In this document: positions 54,866-63,454 of the stretch, one piece after another
Layout of the letters: each line of letters starts with the position of its first letter
How positions within the stretch are numbered: position 1 is the first letter of the stretch
Source: Nonomuraea cavernae
GTDB taxonomy: Bacteria; Actinomycetota; Actinomycetes; Streptosporangiales; Streptosporangiaceae
NCBI RefSeq assembly: GCF_014646355.1
Contig: NZ_BMNH01000023.1
Location: 1-64,000, forward strand
Reading direction: 5' to 3'
Length of the DNA: 64,000 nt
The notes under the pieces: generated by a model
The model's database searches: none
The model's input: only the letters and a program-made list of their open reading frames with translations
Told to the model about the DNA's origin: nothing
Program-made: the position numbers and the translations under genes

Positions 54866-54901
54866 GGTTACTTGTAGTTAGGTCGGTTATCTCTTGTAAC
54901 C
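54866..54901. promoter_or_regulatory. HxlR-type operator region
   Basis: GGTTAC at 54866-54871 and GTAACC at 54896-54901 form an inverted repeat, with further GTTA/TAAC elements between, in an AT-rich stretch. It overlaps the promoters of the divergent MFS and HxlR genes. HxlR-family operators are TTAC/GTAA-rich dyads. Confidence 0.5.
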
Positions 54902-54930
54902 AGGAGCATCCTGCGACAGCATGAGGTCCC

Positions 54931-55362
54931 ATGGAAGACGGCACTTTCAAGTCACTCGGTTACTGCGAGAGCACCGCCGACGACTACGACGTCAAGCAGT
55001 GGGACACCAGAGAGGACTGCGAGGTCAGGCAGATCCTCGATCGCGTCGCCGACAAGTGGTCGCTGCTGGTCATCGCCCTGCTCGACTGCCAGAGCCTGCG
55101 TTTCACCCAGCTCCGCCGCGAGATCGACGGCGTCAGCCAGCGCATGCTCAGCGTCACCCTGCGTCACCTCGAACGCGACGGCCTGGTCAGCCGCACCGTT
55201 CACCCCGTCGTGCCGCCCCGCGTCGACTACGCCCTCACACCGCTCGGCCGCACCCTGCACCAGACCATCAAAGCCCTGGTCATCTGGACCGAGGAGCACC
55301 AGCAGGAGATAGCCCGGGCCCGCGCCGACTACGACGCCAGGCGCGAGATGATGGACGCATGA
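54931..55362 (+). CDS. HxlR family transcriptional regulator
   Basis: Winged-helix regulator of 143 aa. The HxlR core is CEVRQILDRVADKWSLLVIA, then SLRFTQLRREIDGVSQRMLS and VTLRHLERDGLVSRTVHPVV, PPRVDYALTPLGRTLHQTI. The N-terminal Cys (EDCEVRQIL) is the position used by redox or electrophile sensors in HypR/QorR/YodB-type members. It is divergent from the MFS pump and co-translated with the rhodanese gene (ATGA overlap), fitting thiol or electrophile stress. Confidence 0.93.
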   Translation: MEDGTFKSLGYCESTADDYDVKQWDTREDCEVRQILDRVADKWSLLVIALLDCQSLRFTQLRREIDGVSQRMLSVTLRHLERDGLVSRTVHPVVPPRVDYALTPLGRTLHQTIKALVIWTEEHQQEIARARADYDARREMMDA

Positions 55363-55682
55363 ACGTTCCCCAGATCGAGGCACGCGACCTGCCCGCCGAC
55401 GTCTTCCTGCTCGACGTGCGCGAGCAGGACGAGTGGGTGGCCGGTCACGCGCCCGAGGCCGTCCACATTCCGATGAGCGAGATCCAGGCCCGGGTCGCCG
55501 AGGTGCCCGAAGACCGGAAGGTCTACGTCATCTGCCGGTCCGGCGCCCGGTCGCTGCAGGTGGCGGCGTGGCTCAACCAGCTCGGCCGTGAGGCCGTCAA
55601 CGTCGGTGGCGGCATGCGGTCGTGGGAGTTCGCCCGGCGGACGATGGTCAGCGAGACCGGGGGCTCTCCCGTCGTGGCGTGA
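55359..55682 (+). CDS. rhodanese-like domain protein
   Basis: Single-domain sulfurtransferase-like protein of 107 aa. The active loop is VICRSGARSLQVAAWLNQLG with Cys at about residue 65. N terminus DLPADVFLLDVREQDEWVAG, HIPMSEIQARV and VNVGGGMRSWE complete the fold. It is coupled to the HxlR gene and probably acts in sulfur or persulfide handling in the same response. No membrane segment. Confidence 0.92.
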   Translation: MNVPQIEARDLPADVFLLDVREQDEWVAGHAPEAVHIPMSEIQARVAEVPEDRKVYVICRSGARSLQVAAWLNQLGREAVNVGGGMRSWEFARRTMVSETGGSPVVA

Positions 55683-55714
55683 TCGATGGCATAATCCCGG
55701 TTGAAAATTACACA

Positions 55715-55806
55715 GATCGCGGGAGCTCGGGGCGTACCGGGCTGAGAGGGCGACCGAGGCCGTCGCCGACCGCATGAACCTGTCCGGGTAATGCCGGCGT
55801 AGGGAG
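55715..55806 (+). promoter_or_regulatory. TPP riboswitch (THI element)
   Basis: The leader contains CGGGAGCTCGGGG, then CTGAGA (55742-55747), and ATGAACCTGTCCGGGTAATG (55774-55793) followed by CCGGCGTAGGGAG, the conserved thiamin-pyrophosphate aptamer pieces in order. The final GGGAG doubles as the ribosome site of cytX seven bases further, so TPP would block translation. A CATAAT at 55690-55695 is a plausible -10. Confidence 0.95.
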
Positions 55807-55812
55807 AGTGCG

Positions 55813-57147
55813 ATGTCCTCTGTCGTCGACGAAGTTCCGCTGACCCTCGACGGAGAGCCCCCCAAGACCCTCGGAGTCCTCGACCAGGGCGCCCTGTGGG
55901 CCAACCTGGCGGTCAGCCTGCTGGGCTTCTCCGGAGCGTTGTTCCTGCTCAACCCCCTCGGCGACGCACCGCTGACCGTGACCGCCGCGCTGGTGGCCGC
56001 GCTCGTCGGCAGCCTGATCGGCACCACGATGGTGGGCCTGGCCGCCATCCCCGGCACGCAGACCGGACGGCCGTCGATGGTGCTGCTCCGCGGCCTGTTC
56101 GGGGCGAGGCTGTCCTACATCCCGACCGTCCTCAACATCGTGCAGATGATCGGCTGGGGCGCCTTCGAGCTCTGGGTGATCTCCATGGGCGCGATGGCCA
56201 TCTTCGGTGACGCCGTGCCGTACGCGGTGTGGGTGGTCGTGGCCGGCATCCTGACGACCGCGCTGAGCATCTGGCCGCTCGGCTCGATCCGGCTGCTGCG
56301 CCGGTACGTCACGGTCGCCGTGATCATCTCGCTGATCTGGTTCGCGGTGGAGTTCCTGGGCGAGGCCACCCCGCAGGACGGCGGCTCCTGGACGGCGTTC
56401 GCGCCGGCCGTCGACTACGTGATCGCGCTGTCGGTCTCCTGGGTGCCGATCGCCGCCGACTTCGCCAGGCACTCCAGGTCGAGCCGGGCCGCGTTCACCG
56501 GCGTGGTCGGCGGCTACACCCTGGCCCAGGTGGCGTGCCTCGGGCTCGGTGTCTACGCGGTGGCCGTCGCCGGGACGGCCGCGGTGACCGCCGACAGCAC
56601 CGCGGTGTTCGGCCCGTTCGTCGCGGCGCCGCTGGGCGCGCTGTTCTTCGCGATCCTCGTGCTGCGCGAGGCGGACCAGTCGTTCGCGAACGTCTACTCC
56701 ACCACGATGTCGCTGCAGAACCTGATGCCGCGCGTCGACCGGCGGATCATCTCAGTCGCCATCGGCGTGCTGACCACCGCCATCGCGCTGATCGTGAACG
56801 TGGCGTCGTACGGCGCGTTCCTGGGCGTGATCGGCGCGGTGTTCGTGCCGATGTTCGCGGTGCTCGCGGTCGACTACTTCCTGCTCGGCGGCGCTCGGCG
56901 GTGGAACACCGAGGAGGACGCCCCCGCCCGCTGGTCCATGCTGGTGCCCTGGGCGCTGGGCTTCGCCGCCTACTGGCTGACCACCTCGACCCCGACGGTC
57001 GAGCAGTGGGACGGCTTCTGGATGGCGGCGCGCGAGGCGATCGGCTTCACCCGGGAGCCGTGGATGAACGGCGCGCTCGGCGCGGCGCTGGTGGCGGCGC
57101 TGGTGACGCTGGCGATCGGCGCCGTCAGGCGCGCGGCCAGACGTTGA
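55813..57147 (+). CDS. cytX: CytX-type NCS1 permease (HMP uptake)
   Basis: Permease of 444 aa with about 12 membrane helices. NCS1 features: LDQGALWANLAVSLLGFSGA, GTQTGRPSMVLLRGLFGARL, LNIVQMIGWGAFELWVISMG and SVSWVPIAADFARHSRSSRA. CytX proteins import hydroxymethylpyrimidine for thiamin synthesis. The TPP riboswitch directly upstream is decisive for this role over cytosine or purine uptake. It forms a salvage pair with the TenA gene upstream, and no thi biosynthetic gene is adjacent. Confidence 0.93.
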   Translation: MSSVVDEVPLTLDGEPPKTLGVLDQGALWANLAVSLLGFSGALFLLNPLGDAPLTVTAALVAALVGSLIGTTMVGLAAIPGTQTGRPSMVLLRGLFGARLSYIPTVLNIVQMIGWGAFELWVISMGAMAIFGDAVPYAVWVVVAGILTTALSIWPLGSIRLLRRYVTVAVIISLIWFAVEFLGEATPQDGGSWTAFAPAVDYVIALSVSWVPIAADFARHSRSSRAAFTGVVGGYTLAQVACLGLGVYAVAVAGTAAVTADSTAVFGPFVAAPLGALFFAILVLREADQSFANVYSTTMSLQNLMPRVDRRIISVAIGVLTTAIALIVNVASYGAFLGVIGAVFVPMFAVLAVDYFLLGGARRWNTEEDAPARWSMLVPWALGFAAYWLTTSTPTVEQWDGFWMAAREAIGFTREPWMNGALGAALVAALVTLAIGAVRRAARR

Positions 57148-57708
57148 TCAGGCGCGCGACTCGACGGTGAGCAGGTGGCGCTTGGCGGCCGCGCCGCCGG
57201 GATAGTCGCCGAGCACGGCCTCGCCGGCCACCACCCGGTGGCACGGCACGATCACGCACACAGGGTTGGAGACGACCGCGTTGCCGACCGCGCGCAGCGC
57301 GCGCGGCCGGCCGATGAGCTCGCCGATCTCGGCCAGCGTCGTGGTGGCGCCGTAGGGCACCGCCATCGTCTTCTGCAGCACCGTACGGGCGAACGGCGTG
57401 GTGAGGGCCAGGTCGACCGGCGTGGCGAAGGCCCGGAGACGGCCGGAGAAGTAGGCGTCGAGCTCTCTGCGCACCGGGTCGAGCCGCCCGGGGTCAGGCC
57501 CGATGAACGTGCCGACATGCTTGACCACCCGCTCGAACACGATGTTCTCGTCGTCGAAGCTGCAGGCCACGATGCCCTTGCCGGACACCGCGAGGACCAG
57601 CCGGCCCACGGCACCGTCGTAGGTGCCGAACGCGATGTCGGGCGGCGCCTCCCCGCGGTAGGTGGTGGAGGTGACCCTGAGCAGTGCGTCGATGTCGCCG
57701 CCCGGCAT
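57148..57708 (-). CDS. ogt: methylated-DNA--protein-cysteine methyltransferase
   Basis: Suicide O6-alkylguanine repair protein of 186 aa. The acceptor Cys is in NPVCVIVPCHRVVAGEAVLG (PCHRV), and the helix-turn-helix is MAVPYGATTTLAEIGELIGR, then PRALRAVGNAVVSNP with the Arg finger. N-terminal domain includes FGTYDGAVGRLVLAVSGKGI. ATG 57708 and GTG 57720 are both possible. It ends at the same point as cytX, with tails almost touching. Confidence 0.93.
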   Translation of the reverse strand: MPGGDIDALLRVTSTTYRGEAPPDIAFGTYDGAVGRLVLAVSGKGIVACSFDDENIVFERVVKHVGTFIGPDPGRLDPVRRELDAYFSGRLRAFATPVDLALTTPFARTVLQKTMAVPYGATTTLAEIGELIGRPRALRAVGNAVVSNPVCVIVPCHRVVAGEAVLGDYPGGAAAKRHLLTVESRA

Positions 57709-57801
57709 TCCCTCACCCACTTCCCGCCCGGAGAGGCCGTGACCGCAGCGTATCGGACGGATCGCCCAACGGAAGCACCGCACCGCAGGCACTATGGAGG
57801 T

Positions 57802-59670
57802 GTGGGTGACGACTGGGCCGGGAGTGACGACGAGATCGCGCGCGCGGCGCTCGCGAGTTCGCCCAACGCGATCATCGCGCTTGACCGTGACCAGACCGTG
57901 CTGGTCTGGAATCCGGCGGCCGAACGGCTCTTCGGCTGGACGGCCGGCGAGATGCTGGGCCGCAGGGCGCCGATCGTGCCGGGGGAGCTGCTCGCCGAGC
58001 ACAACGCGGTGCTCGAACACGTCCGCACGGGTGGCCAGGTGACCCTCCGCACCAAGCGGTTACGGCGCGACGGCAGCGTGGTCGATCTCCGGGTCGACGC
58101 CAGCGCGCTGCTCATGGGCACCACGGTGGCGGGCTACGTGTGCGTCCACCACCTGACCGAGGCCGACGAGGCGGCCCGTCACCGCATGGCACGCCGGGCC
58201 AGGCTCGTGCGCCGGCTCACCGATGTGGTCGGCGACATCAACGCCGAGCTGGAGCTGCCCGCCGTGCTCGACCGGATCGCGGCCAGCCTGACCGAGCTGA
58301 CCGGCGCCGACGCCGGCGGGTTCGTGCTCATCGAGGGCGAACGGCTGCGCCTGGTGAGCGCGCACCACCTGCCCGACTCTCTCAGGGGCGCGACCGCCGA
58401 TCTCCGTACGAGCCTGGTCGACCGGCTGCTGCGCACCGGCAAGACGGTCCTGCTCGAATCGGACGGGCTCGGCGACCTGGTGTGGGCCCGGCTCGACGGG
58501 CTGCACACGATCGCCCTGGGCCTCGCCGCCGTCGGCGGCCGCCCCTATGGCGCGCTCTACGCCCTGTTCGCCAAGCGGAAGCCCGGTCACCTGGAGCTGG
58601 AGCTGCTGGAGCTGCTCGCCGGGCATGCCGGCATCGCCGCGGGCAACGCCGTGGCCTACCAGGAGGCGGTCCGCCAGCGGGCCCATGAGCAGGCGGTGTT
58701 CGACGCGAGCGCCGACGGCATCGCCGTGCTCGACCGTGAGGGTCTGGTGACCCGGTGGAATCCCGCCGCGGCCGAGCTCACCGCGCTGCCCGGCGAGGCC
58801 GTGCTGGGCGGGCCGCTGCCCTTCCCGCTGCCCGAGCCGGGCGAGAAGATGACCTTCCAGATGGAGACCGGGCGCTGGCTCGACGTGGTCAGCGCCGAGA
58901 TCGAGGAGACCGGCGAGGTCGTCATCGACTTCCGCGACGTGACCAGGGCCAAGGAGCTGGAGGAGGCCAAGGACCTCTTCCTGGCCACGACCAGCCACGA
59001 GCTGCGCACCCCGATCACGATCGTGCATGGCTTCGCCAGCACGCTCGACTCGCGCTGGGACAAACTGAGCGACGACGAGCGGCGCTCCGCCGTGCACACG
59101 ATCGCCGAGCGGTCCCGTTCGCTGGGGCAGCTGATGGATCACCTGCTGCTCGGCTCCCGGGCGGGTGCCGACGAGGTGCCGGTCCGGATCGTCTCCTTCG
59201 ACCTGGCCGAACGCATCCACGCCGCCACGCTGGGCCTGCCCGTGCTCTCCGACAAGCACCGGGTGGAGGTGGTCATTCCCGAGGGGCTGCCACCCGTGAT
59301 GGGCGACGCGCTGGCCACCGACATCGTGCTCGGCCAGTTGCTGGAGAACGCGTTCAAGTACTCACCCAAGGGCGGGCTGATCAGCGTCGAGGCCTGGCCC
59401 GAGGACGACTCGGTGGTCGTGGTCGTCGACGACGAGGGGGTCGGCATCGCCCCGGACGACCGCGATCGGATCTTCGAACGCTTCGTCCAGGTCGACAGCG
59501 GCGACCGCCGCAGGTTCGGCGGCGTGGGCCTCGGCCTCTACATCGTGCGCAGCCTCGCCAGGGCCCAGGGCGGCGACGTGAGCGCTCACGCGCGCGTCGG
59601 AGGAGGCACCCGGATGCGACTCGTCCTGGCCGCGGCTCCCCCTATCGGAACCGACACACCGATGCGGTAA
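57802..59670 (+). CDS. PAS-GAF-PAS hybrid histidine kinase (no response regulator nearby)
   Basis: Soluble sensor kinase of 622 aa. PAS 1 at ~10-115 (ALASSPNAIIALDRDQTVLV, WNPAAERLFGWTAGEMLGRR). GAF at ~150-300 (LPAVLDRIAASLTELTGADA). PAS 2 at ~310-400 (DGIAVLDREGLVTRWNPAAA). HisKA H-box DLFLATTSHELRTPITIVHG and ATPase N, G1, F and G2 boxes (LLENAFKYSPKGG, VVVVDDEGVGIAPDDRDRIF, GVGLGLYIVRSLA). No transmembrane segment is visible. The start is the GTG before GDDWAGS; its ribosome site is poor, so a leaderless start is possible. No partner regulator gene adjoins it. Confidence 0.92.
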   Translation: MGDDWAGSDDEIARAALASSPNAIIALDRDQTVLVWNPAAERLFGWTAGEMLGRRAPIVPGELLAEHNAVLEHVRTGGQVTLRTKRLRRDGSVVDLRVDASALLMGTTVAGYVCVHHLTEADEAARHRMARRARLVRRLTDVVGDINAELELPAVLDRIAASLTELTGADAGGFVLIEGERLRLVSAHHLPDSLRGATADLRTSLVDRLLRTGKTVLLESDGLGDLVWARLDGLHTIALGLAAVGGRPYGALYALFAKRKPGHLELELLELLAGHAGIAAGNAVAYQEAVRQRAHEQAVFDASADGIAVLDREGLVTRWNPAAAELTALPGEAVLGGPLPFPLPEPGEKMTFQMETGRWLDVVSAEIEETGEVVIDFRDVTRAKELEEAKDLFLATTSHELRTPITIVHGFASTLDSRWDKLSDDERRSAVHTIAERSRSLGQLMDHLLLGSRAGADEVPVRIVSFDLAERIHAATLGLPVLSDKHRVEVVIPEGLPPVMGDALATDIVLGQLLENAFKYSPKGGLISVEAWPEDDSVVVVVDDEGVGIAPDDRDRIFERFVQVDSGDRRRFGGVGLGLYIVRSLARAQGGDVSAHARVGGGTRMRLVLAAAPPIGTDTPMR

Positions 59671-59813
59671 CGAGGTGGTCACGGTTGCGCTCATCTATCG
59701 TCCAATGTGTACAAGCTGTGATCGGGATGCGGTTTCTGGGGCCGAGTAACGGGGCATTTCGGTCGTACCGGGGAGTGTTCCCGCGGGGGGCACTGGGAGA
59801 CGGGGAGGTGGGT

Positions 59814-60245
59814 GTGTCAAGCGTGGTGTTGCTGCCGTACGCGCCGTCCAGTGTCGCCGTTGCCCGCCAGCGTCTAAGCACTGACCTGCGGGATTGTGGG
59901 GTTTTCAGTTCCGCCATCGACGACGCCGTGCTGGTGGTCAGCGAGCTTCTCAGCAACGCGCTGCGACACGCGCATCCGTTGCCGTCAGGCATGGTCAAGG
60001 TCGCCTGGCTGCGTAACGAGGATCACATCGAGGTAGCGGTGAGCGATGGGGGCGCCGCCACCGAGCCGCGTGCGGGCCGACCGACCCTGTCCTCGCTGGG
60101 GGGCAGAGGGCTGGGCATCGTCGAGTACGTCGCGGAGAGCTGGGGGGTTCGCCACGAGGGTGACATGACGACGGTGTGGGCGATCCTGCCCGCTCCCGAC
60201 GGCACGCTGAACGGGCAGGTCCACGCCCTCAGAGAGGCCGGCTAG
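59814..60245 (+). CDS. RsbW-like ATP-binding protein (HATPase_c_2)
   Basis: Serine kinase-type anti-sigma protein of about 143 aa. The N box is VLVVSELLSNALRHAHPLPS, G1 IEVAVSDGGAATEP, and G2 LGGRGLGIVEYVAESWGVRH. N terminus SSVVLLPYAPSSVAVARQRL is typical of stand-alone actinomycete ATPases in partner-switch signalling. GGGGAGG precedes GTG 59814 at a good distance; an upstream ATG 59727 has none. Ends four bases into the convergent YidC-like gene. A STAS protein gene is 3.4 kb further on. Confidence 0.88.
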   Translation: MSSVVLLPYAPSSVAVARQRLSTDLRDCGVFSSAIDDAVLVVSELLSNALRHAHPLPSGMVKVAWLRNEDHIEVAVSDGGAATEPRAGRPTLSSLGGRGLGIVEYVAESWGVRHEGDMTTVWAILPAPDGTLNGQVHALREAG

Positions 60246-60912
60246 GCCCTCAGAGGCCGGCCGGCCAGCACGGCCCGCTCGCCCGCGGTCCACGCCGTGG
60301 AGACGAGCAGGTAGAGCCCCGCGGCCAGCGGCAGCACCGCGGCGGCCAGCACCGAGCCGAACGGCAGCAGCGGCATGACCCTGCGCAGCGCCTCCGGCTG
60401 CTCCTCCGGCATCGAGGCCCGGATCGAACGCGCGGACAGCCAGGCCACCAGCGCCATGAGCACGATGACCGCTGTAAAGACCGAAACCGGCCAACTGATC
60501 AGACCGTAATTGGCGATCACCCCGGCGACCTGTTGTCCCAGCGGGGCGCCCAGCAGATCGTGCCCGGCCAGCGCGGTGGGATGCGTGGCGACCCGCCATA
60601 TCAACCACATGAACGGCAACTGCGCCAACCCAGGAAGAATGCCGGCGAAAGGCGAGGTGCCCTCCTTCGCGTAGAGGGCGGACATCTCCTCGCTCAGCCG
60701 TCGCGGATCACCCGCGAACCGCTGGCGCAGCTCGCGTAGTTTCGGCGCCAGCCGTTCGCGCACCCGTGCGCTGCGCGCCGCGCGTAGACCAGCGGAAAGC
60801 CCGGCGTCTCGCGACGGGCCACGGGCAGCATCCTGGCCGCCCAGACGGCCAGCAGCATGATCGCCATCATGGTGACGGCGATCAGCCACGGGTCGAACAG
60901 GAACAGCGTCAT
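60242..60912 (-). pseudogene. YidC/Oxa1-like membrane insertase, frameshifted
   Basis: Membrane insertase-like gene split by a frameshift. Frame 1 from ATG 60912 encodes FLFDPWLIAVTMMAIMLLAV and ends with LVYARRAA. The rest continues in another frame with RVRERLAPKLRELRQRFAGD, EMSALYAKEGTSPFAGILPG and the helices QLPFMWLIWRVATHPTALAG, FTAVIVLMALVAWLSARS and GSVLAAAVLPLAAGLYLLVS, a full YidC-like C-terminal half. The break lies near 60770-60790 in a GCGCGG-rich stretch. One base gained or lost would restore a ~222-aa protein, so a sequencing error is possible. It follows the small membrane gene by one base. Confidence 0.8.
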
Positions 60913-60913
60913 G

Positions 60914-61084
60914 TCAGCGCGAGGAGGACTTGCCGACCATCGTGACCGCGATGAAGACCAGCAGGCCGACGACCCCGATGATCAGGGCGATCTTCAGCAG
61001 ACCCACCACCATGGGCAGGATGAAGTTGAACAGCACGAAGAGCGCCAACAGGGCGCCCAACACGAGCATGATGACTCGACTCAT
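60914..61084 (-). CDS. 56-aa two-span membrane protein
   Basis: Small hydrophobic protein beginning MSRVIMLVLGALLALFVLFN and continuing FILPMVVGLLKIALIIGVVG, then LLVFIAVTMVGKSSSR. Two membrane helices fill almost the whole length. GGTGGA is a plausible ribosome site. It lies one base upstream of the YidC-like gene, so the two form an operon, perhaps for membrane-protein insertion. I do not recognise it more closely. Confidence 0.75.
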   Translation of the reverse strand: MSRVIMLVLGALLALFVLFNFILPMVVGLLKIALIIGVVGLLVFIAVTMVGKSSSR

Positions 61085-61178
61085 GAGTCCACCGTATGTG
61101 CTGCGGCCATGATCCGCGAGGCTTACGAACCGATGACGTGGGTGTCGGTTCGGCCTCGTCCGGCCGTACCGTGAGGCT

Positions 61179-61892
61179 GTGAACACGCGCATCCTGGTGG
61201 TCGACGACGATCCGACCGTGTCGGAGGTGGTGGCGCGATACCTGGAGCGCGACGGGCACGAGGTCGAGTGCGTGGGCGACGGCGCGGAGGCGCTGCGCCG
61301 CGCGCTGGCCCGGCCGCCCGACCTCATGGTGCTCGACCTCATGCTGCCCAAGATCGACGGTCTGCAGGTCTGCAGGAAGCTCAGGGAGCGCTGGCCGGTC
61401 CCGGTGATCATGCTGACCGCCCTCGGCGAGGAGATCGACCGGGTGGTCGGCCTGGAGACCGGCGCCGACGACTACGTGACCAAGCCGTTCAGCCCGCGCG
61501 AGCTGGCGCTCCGCGTCCAGTCGGTGCTGCGCCGCGCGCGCGGCGCGTCCGTCACGGGTGGCACGGGCGTGCTGCGTGACGGCGATCTGGTGGTCGACGT
61601 CGGAGCCCACGAGGTACGGCTACGCGACGCTGAGGTGCCGCTGACGGCACGGGAGTTCGACCTGCTGGCCTACCTGATGCGCAATCCGCGCCAGGCGTTC
61701 AGCCGGTCGGCGCTGCTCGACCAGGTGTGGGGCTGGTCGTTCGGCGACTCGTCCACGGTGACCGTGCACGTCAGGCGGCTGCGGGAGAAGATCGAGCCGG
61801 ACCCGACCGAGCCGCGCAGGATCGTCACGGTATGGGGCGTGGGCTATCGGTACGAACCCCTGGAGACGGGCGATGAACGGGCTGATCGTTGA
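61179..61892 (+). CDS. OmpR/PhoB-type response regulator
   Basis: Regulator of 237 aa. Receiver domain: RILVVDDDPTVSEVVARYLE with acidic pocket, phosphorylatable Asp in LMVLDLMLPKIDG, Lys in DDYVTKPFSPRELALRV. C-terminal winged helix: VPLTAREFDLLAYLMRNPRQ, then WSFGDSSTVTVHVRRLREKI and TVWGVGYRYEP. Overlaps the downstream kinase gene by 20 bases, so they form a two-component operon. GTG start at the receiver beginning. Confidence 0.95.
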   Translation: MNTRILVVDDDPTVSEVVARYLERDGHEVECVGDGAEALRRALARPPDLMVLDLMLPKIDGLQVCRKLRERWPVPVIMLTALGEEIDRVVGLETGADDYVTKPFSPRELALRVQSVLRRARGASVTGGTGVLRDGDLVVDVGAHEVRLRDAEVPLTAREFDLLAYLMRNPRQAFSRSALLDQVWGWSFGDSSTVTVHVRRLREKIEPDPTEPRRIVTVWGVGYRYEPLETGDERADR

Positions 61893-63018
61893 CCCTGGCG
61901 TCCACGGCCTGACGGTGGGCGCCGCGGCGGTCCACGACCTGAGCCTGATCGTGGCGGTCACGGCCGGCCTGGGGCTGGTGGTGGCCCTGGTCGGTGTGTC
62001 GGTCATGTGGTGGCTGCGCACCCGCTCGATCGCGATGATGCTCGGTGTCGTGATGGTCGTCTCGATCGTGGCCACCCTGGCGGGCGTCGTGGCGATCACG
62101 CTCAAAATGATCATCGACGGCTCGGTCAGGGACATCGTGCTCAGCGTCGTCGCGGTCGGCGGGCTGGTGGGTCTGGGGGTCGCGTTCGTGCTGGCCAGGC
62201 GGGTCGTGGGCGAGAGCAGGCGGCTGGTCGCAGCCGTGCGCCACCTGCCCTTCGCCGCGCCGCGCGGCCTGCCGGCCGAGTTGCAGACCATCGCCAACAC
62301 CCTGCAGGAGGCGTACGCCCGCGAAAGAGCGCTGGAAGGCGCCCGCCGCGAGCTGGTGGCCTGGGTGAGCCACGACCTGCGCACTCCGCTGGCCGGTATG
62401 CGCGCCATGGCCGAGGCGCTGGAGGACGGGGTCGTGGCCGATCCCGAGACGGTCGGGCGCTACCACACGCAGATCAAGCTGGAGGTGGAGCGCCTGTCGG
62501 CGATGGTGGACGACCTGTTCGAGCTCTCGCGCATCCACGCCGGGACGCTACGGCTCTCCCGGACCCGGATCGGGCTGGCCGACCTGGTGGCCGACACCCT
62601 CGCCGGGGCCGAGCCGCTGGCCAGGGCCAAAGGGGTGCGCCTGACCGTGGCCGCCGCCGAGCCCGCGCCCGTGGAGGCCGACGCGGGAGCCCTGGGCCGG
62701 GCCCTGGGCAACCTCGTGGTCAACGCCATCCGGCACACCCCGTCGGAACACGCGGTCGTGCTGCGGGCGGCGGTCGACTCCGGGATGGCCTGCCTGTCGG
62801 TCTCGGACTGTTGTGGTGGGATACCGGCTGACGACCTGCCCCGGGTGTTCGACGTCGCCTTCCGAGGGGAGGCCGCGCGGACCCCGACGAAGGACGGCGG
62901 GGCCGGGCTCGGGCTGGCGATCGCTCAGGGCATCGTGGAGGCCCATGACGGGATGATCGGCGTGGTCAACGAGGGCCCCGGCTGCCGGTTCGAGATCCGC
63001 CTCCCCCTGGTGGGCTGA
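61873..63018 (+). CDS. sensor histidine kinase
   Basis: Membrane kinase of 381 aa with two or three N-terminal helices (HDLSLIVAVTAGLGLVVALV, IAMMLGVVMVVSIVATLAGV, IVLSVVAVGGLVGLGVAFVL), HAMP-like linker, HisKA H-box ELVAWVSHDLRTPLAGMRAM, N box LGNLVVNAIRHTPSEHAVVL, G1 SVSDCCGGIPADDLPRVFDV, G2 GGAGLGLAIAQGIVEAHDGM. The G1 reads DCCGGIP rather than the usual DxGxGIP. It is coupled to the preceding response regulator. No obvious external sensing domain. Confidence 0.94.
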   Translation: MNGLIVDPGVHGLTVGAAAVHDLSLIVAVTAGLGLVVALVGVSVMWWLRTRSIAMMLGVVMVVSIVATLAGVVAITLKMIIDGSVRDIVLSVVAVGGLVGLGVAFVLARRVVGESRRLVAAVRHLPFAAPRGLPAELQTIANTLQEAYARERALEGARRELVAWVSHDLRTPLAGMRAMAEALEDGVVADPETVGRYHTQIKLEVERLSAMVDDLFELSRIHAGTLRLSRTRIGLADLVADTLAGAEPLARAKGVRLTVAAAEPAPVEADAGALGRALGNLVVNAIRHTPSEHAVVLRAAVDSGMACLSVSDCCGGIPADDLPRVFDVAFRGEAARTPTKDGGAGLGLAIAQGIVEAHDGMIGVVNEGPGCRFEIRLPLVG

Positions 63019-63049
63019 CACGGGTCGTCTTCGCGGCGGGTGCCGGTCT

Positions 63050-63454
63050 TCAGGCGGGCTCCGGCAGGATCGCGTCGGGCATCGAGCCGAACGACTCGGA
63101 CATCGCCCGGAACGTCGGGCAGGGCCAGCGCCACATGCAGCTCCGGCACCGCAGGATCGGATGGGCGGCGTCACTGGTGATGCCCCCCGCGTCGCGTGGC
63201 TGGTGCAGGTCGAGCAGGCGCAGCCCCAGCTCCGAGAACGCGAGCAGATTTTCGCGGGCGCCCGAGAGGAAGTCGAGGTCCTCGACCGCGAGCTTGGTGC
63301 TGACGGGTACGTAGCCCTCGTGGTTGACGAGGTCACGAAGGCGGCTCGCCTCGTCGTGCCACGAGGCGGCCTTGTCGGTGCGGATGAAGATGGTCTCCAG
63401 ATGTTCGCGGAGTCGTTGGCGCTGAGGATCTTCCGGTTGGTTGTCTGTGTTCAT
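63050..63454 (-). CDS. conserved actinobacterial protein with C-terminal Cys motif
   Basis: Protein of 134 aa. The N-terminal part is charged and helical (QRQRLREHLETIFIRTDKAA, SWHDEASRLRDLVNHEGYVP). A central STKLAVEDLDFLSGARENLL region leads to HPILRCRSCMWRWPCPTFRA, a CxxC plus later Cys that could bind metal. It occurs in other actinomycetes, but I know no function. It is divergent from the STAS gene, and the ~220-base gap between them shows a likely leaderless promoter for STAS but no clear operator. Confidence 0.75.
   Translation of the reverse strand: MNTDNQPEDPQRQRLREHLETIFIRTDKAASWHDEASRLRDLVNHEGYVPVSTKLAVEDLDFLSGARENLLAFSELGLRLLDLHQPRDAGGITSDAAHPILRCRSCMWRWPCPTFRAMSESFGSMPDAILPEPA

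Noticed and set aside
57175..57801. N-terminal extension of the PAS-GAF-PAS kinase
   Set aside because: Antisense to ogt and compositionally a shadow; the PAS domain begins just after GTG 57802.
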